DNA of 64,000 bases, from contig CAJTLX010000006.1 in NCBI GenBank assembly GCA_910577165.1, positions 28,489 through 92,488 of the forward strand, written 5' to 3'. The notes beneath the pieces are model-generated. The model was not told the DNA's origin. It saw only the letters and a list, made by a program, of their open reading frames with translations, and did not search any database. The translations under genes were made by a program, and so were the position numbers. Shown in pieces: positions 61,819 to 64,000 of the stretch. The stretch comes from an uncultured Lachnospiraceae bacterium. Its GTDB lineage: Bacteria > Bacillota > Clostridia > Lachnospirales > Lachnospiraceae. Each line of letters starts with the position of its first letter. Position 1 is the first letter of the stretch.

Positions 61819-63927
61819 TCAGCTCTGTGGCTGCTCTTTATTGCTCTGCGAAAGTTCCGCGATCGCGCCCTTCACGCGCTTTATCGCCTCCTCCATAGTG
61901 CAGTCCCTCATCTGTCCACCCGCCATATTAAAATGTCCACCCCCACCGCAACGGTTCATAATAATCTCGACATTCACATTTTCAATTGCGCGCGCACTGA
62001 CATTGATAAACCCATTGCACTGTGTAAACACAAACGAGGCCTCCACCCCCTCCACATCAAGCAGCTCATTGGCAATCTGTGAACCAATCTCCTTTGATTC
62101 CTCCTCTGAAGCCACCAGATCATTAACTGCAAAACTATAGATTTCCATATAGGTTTCCGCCTGGTTAATCACACGCCCTCTCCCGTAAATACTATATTTA
62201 TCCTCACGGAAGCATCTGCGCACGCGCGTCATATCCGCTCCCTTACGCTTTAGGTAGGTCGCCGCACCAAAGGTGCGCACACCGGTCTTTGTAATAAAAC
62301 TATTCGTGTCAAGCAGAATTCCCGCATAGATCACATCTGCATCGTCCCCACTGATGCGCAGCACTTTTCCGCCTTCCTCCCTCTTTCCCACTTCCTCGAC
62401 ATGCTGTATCATCTCTGTCACCAACTCACAGGTCGAAGATGCATAGGATTCCGAATAGGTCACATCGGACTGGATCGGCTGTGTTTCCCGGTGATGATCA
62501 ATCACAGCGACATATCCCGCCTTTCCAACTAAAGCCGGGCATTCTGTGCGCTTTTCATTGTTCACATCAACAACAATCAAAAGTGTACCCGCGCCAACGC
62601 GCCTTTCCGCCTCGGCATTATTGATAAACATTCCCTCCTCATAACTCTTGCTCGCCTTGTACCTTGAAAGAATCATCGCCACCGTGCGCATTTCTCTATC
62701 TAGCACAATATTTACTTTATCAGTAAAGAACTTAACTAATCGATACATTCCTACCGACGCGCCAAACGAGTCGGCATCACCGTAGCAATGCCCCATAATC
62801 AGAACATTCTCCGCCTTAGGAATCAGTTCCTCAATCGCCTCGGTCTTTACGCGCACACGCACACGGCTGTTTTTCTCCGCGGATTCAATACTGCCGCCGT
62901 AGAAAGTAAAACCGCCGCGATCCTTTGTCTCCCCGTACACTACCACCTGGTCGCCACCGCGATCCAGCGCGAGATTGATTGCCTTTTTGGAACCCTCAAA
63001 CGCCGACAAAAAAGAATACGATTTTTCCGACGCGCCATCATTCTCACACATCCCAATTCCGATACTGATCGTAATATTTACCTTATTGCCAATATTTAAC
63101 GAACGCACTTCCTCCACAATACTGAACTTATCTTTTTTCATCGCATCAAAATATTTTTTCTGAAACAAAATTAAAAATTTATCCTTCTCTGTCTTCTTGA
63201 CCACTGCATCATAATTGCGCATATACTGGTTGATCTTGCGCTCCACCAACGCCGGAAGAAGCGAGGCGTTCACCTCGTTAATCCCTTCAAGTGCCTCCTC
63301 GTAATTGTCAATATAAATCATGCCGAGAGCCAGACAACGCTCCTCATTCTGAACGCGCAGACGGTTCTTCTCCGTCTCGTCATATACGAGCAGAGAAATA
63401 ATCTCCCCCTTACCTTCCTCGCCGCCCTCCTCCTGCTCCTCCACCGCGACATTTTGCAGCACAAGCTCATAACGCCGACGCTTTTCCCCATCATCTATGG
63501 TCATTTCCCGGACATCGCCACACTCCTTTAAGATCTGCACCGTCACCTGCGGAAAAAACTCTTCAATCTGACAGTGGTTTCGGAATCCCATCCCCGAAAT
63601 CTCCCGAAATTTATCATTTGCCCAGAGAATAAAGCCGTCCCGGTCAAGCATCGCATACGAAACCTGCAAGTCAAGCAGCATTTTGCGCTGCACCTGATTA
63701 AACTGAAATCCAAAGTCCGTCAGCTGCCGCATGATCTTGCGATTCTTATGAACAAAAATCAAAATAAGAATCACCAGATAAAGCGCAGTAAATATCAGGG
63801 GAATATAAACCGCTTTCCGATCTGCCGCATAAATGCATACATCCATGACAATCATCAAAAAAAATAAGTAAACGGACCAGCGCATATAGGCATTGACTGT
63901 CCGTATAATTTTCAATGTTTTATTCAA
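61819..63927 (-). CDS. gdpP: Cyclic-di-AMP phosphodiesterase
   Basis: A 702-residue GdpP/YybT protein that degrades c-di-AMP. Two N-terminal membrane segments (VYLFFLMIVMDVCIYAA, LIFTALYLVILILIFVH) are followed by a PAS-like domain (about 85-160), a degenerate GGDEF domain (SIGIGMCEND), and a DHH/DHHA1 pair: CYGDADSFGASV, VVDVNNE, VIDHHRE and C-terminal GGGGHFNMAGGQ. The start TTG 63927 follows GAGGTG. It is the first gene of the gdpP-rplI-dnaB block. A palindromic promoter precedes it. Confidence 0.95.
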   Translation of the reverse strand: MNKTLKIIRTVNAYMRWSVYLFFLMIVMDVCIYAADRKAVYIPLIFTALYLVILILIFVHKNRKIMRQLTDFGFQFNQVQRKMLLDLQVSYAMLDRDGFILWANDKFREISGMGFRNHCQIEEFFPQVTVQILKECGDVREMTIDDGEKRRRYELVLQNVAVEEQEEGGEEGKGEIISLLVYDETEKNRLRVQNEERCLALGMIYIDNYEEALEGINEVNASLLPALVERKINQYMRNYDAVVKKTEKDKFLILFQKKYFDAMKKDKFSIVEEVRSLNIGNKVNITISIGIGMCENDGASEKSYSFLSAFEGSKKAINLALDRGGDQVVVYGETKDRGGFTFYGGSIESAEKNSRVRVRVKTEAIEELIPKAENVLIMGHCYGDADSFGASVGMYRLVKFFTDKVNIVLDREMRTVAMILSRYKASKSYEEGMFINNAEAERRVGAGTLLIVVDVNNEKRTECPALVGKAGYVAVIDHHRETQPIQSDVTYSESYASSTCELVTEMIQHVEEVGKREEGGKVLRISGDDADVIYAGILLDTNSFITKTGVRTFGAATYLKRKGADMTRVRRCFREDKYSIYGRGRVINQAETYMEIYSFAVNDLVASEEESKEIGSQIANELLDVEGVEASFVFTQCNGFINVSARAIENVNVEIIMNRCGGGGHFNMAGGQMRDCTMEEAIKRVKGAIAELSQSNKEQPQS

Positions 63928-63944
63928 GCGATCACCTCACATCA

Positions 63945-63984
63945 TATAATGTCTGACGACATTATACCATATCCTTTGGATATG
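63945..63984 (-). promoter_or_regulatory. Palindromic promoter of gdpP
   Basis: TATAATGTC (63945-63953) and GACATTATA (63958-63966) are perfect arms around TGAC. On the minus strand TATAAT in GGTATAATGTC is an extended -10 box. A second palindrome CATATCC/GGATATG (63968-63984) lies immediately upstream, where a -35 would sit. The first element is the one also at 38325-38350. Confidence 0.75.
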
Positions 63985-64000
63985 TTCTCTCCGAGGGATG

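Noticed and set aside
1..64000. tRNA genes, CRISPR arrays, riboswitches, prophage
   Set aside because: I looked for cloverleaf ends, regular spacer repeats, known switch landmarks (T-box, c-di-AMP, SAM) and integrase or capsid motifs and found none that I could support.

Overview
The window looks like a chromosomal segment from an anaerobic, spore-forming member of the Lachnospiraceae (Clostridia). The basis is the moderate GC content, strong AAGGAGG-type ribosome binding sites and clear TTGACA/TATAAT promoters. Family content agrees: CwlD-type amidase, spore-type GH18 glucosaminidase, MecA, an anaerobic NrdG-like activase, a DUF1858 redox protein, a DUF6774-like protein and the gdpP-rplI-dnaB block. 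The species cannot be named from sequence alone. No tRNA, 5S/16S/23S rRNA, CRISPR array, intact transposase or prophage was seen. One structural RNA, the large-type SRP RNA, is present at about 32.5-32.8 kb.

Layout. 1-10.9 kb is a loose mix of stress, regulatory and redox genes: an ABC-class ATPase cut by the window edge, an XRE regulator next to a tiny promoter/palindrome/18-codon unit, an alpha-galactosidase, a lone HipA-like kinase, an AraC/GyrI regulator, a ferritin-like protein, a duplicated radical SAM pair divergent from an HxlR regulator, and MGMT-like and DUF6774-like genes. 11-16.3 kb is a xylan operon (esterase, GH43, GH10 lipoprotein) with an alpha/alpha-toroid protein upstream. 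16.5-22 kb has a histidine phosphatase, a fused response-regulator/ABC remnant, an HD-GYP protein, MurA, and a flavin reductase/shikimate-kinase-like pair. 22.4-26.3 kb has a GH38 mannosidase and a broken esterase. 26.4-32.2 kb holds a tight three-gene operon of unknown function (large cNMP-binding-fold protein, orphan ABC ATPase, TPR/coiled-coil/AAA+ protein). 32.5-43.4 kb runs from the SRP RNA through a heparinase-like lyase, TadA, NrdG-like, GNAT, a Glu-rich DUF6128-like protein, a membrane-anchored propeller/solute-binding protein and an ABC-F ATPase.

43.4-51 kb is mostly housekeeping: RsmA, TatD, ArsR, HIT, MurG, MtnN, a YwlE-like phosphatase, RpiB and Sua5. 51-55.9 kb adds two cell-wall/spore enzymes and a protein kinase fused to a ParA-like domain, followed by a second ParA-like protein. 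56-64 kb has MecA, DUF1858 protein, ferredoxin, a MerR-type coiled-coil protein, an esterase, DnaB, L9 and the c-di-AMP phosphodiesterase GdpP.

How the parts fit. Carbohydrate genes (GH27, GH10, GH43, GH38, esterases, heparinase-like lyase) point to growth on plant and host glycans. The main candidates for undescribed biology are the cNMP/ABC/TPR-AAA+ operon, the kinase/ParA-like pair with its start-stop leader, a palindromic promoter element shared by the 38.4 kb gene and gdpP, the phosphatase lacking its catalytic arginine, and the small unit at 1.0-1.2 kb. Several genes are broken (about 7.2, 10.0, 17.3 and 25.7 kb), so local decay is going on.
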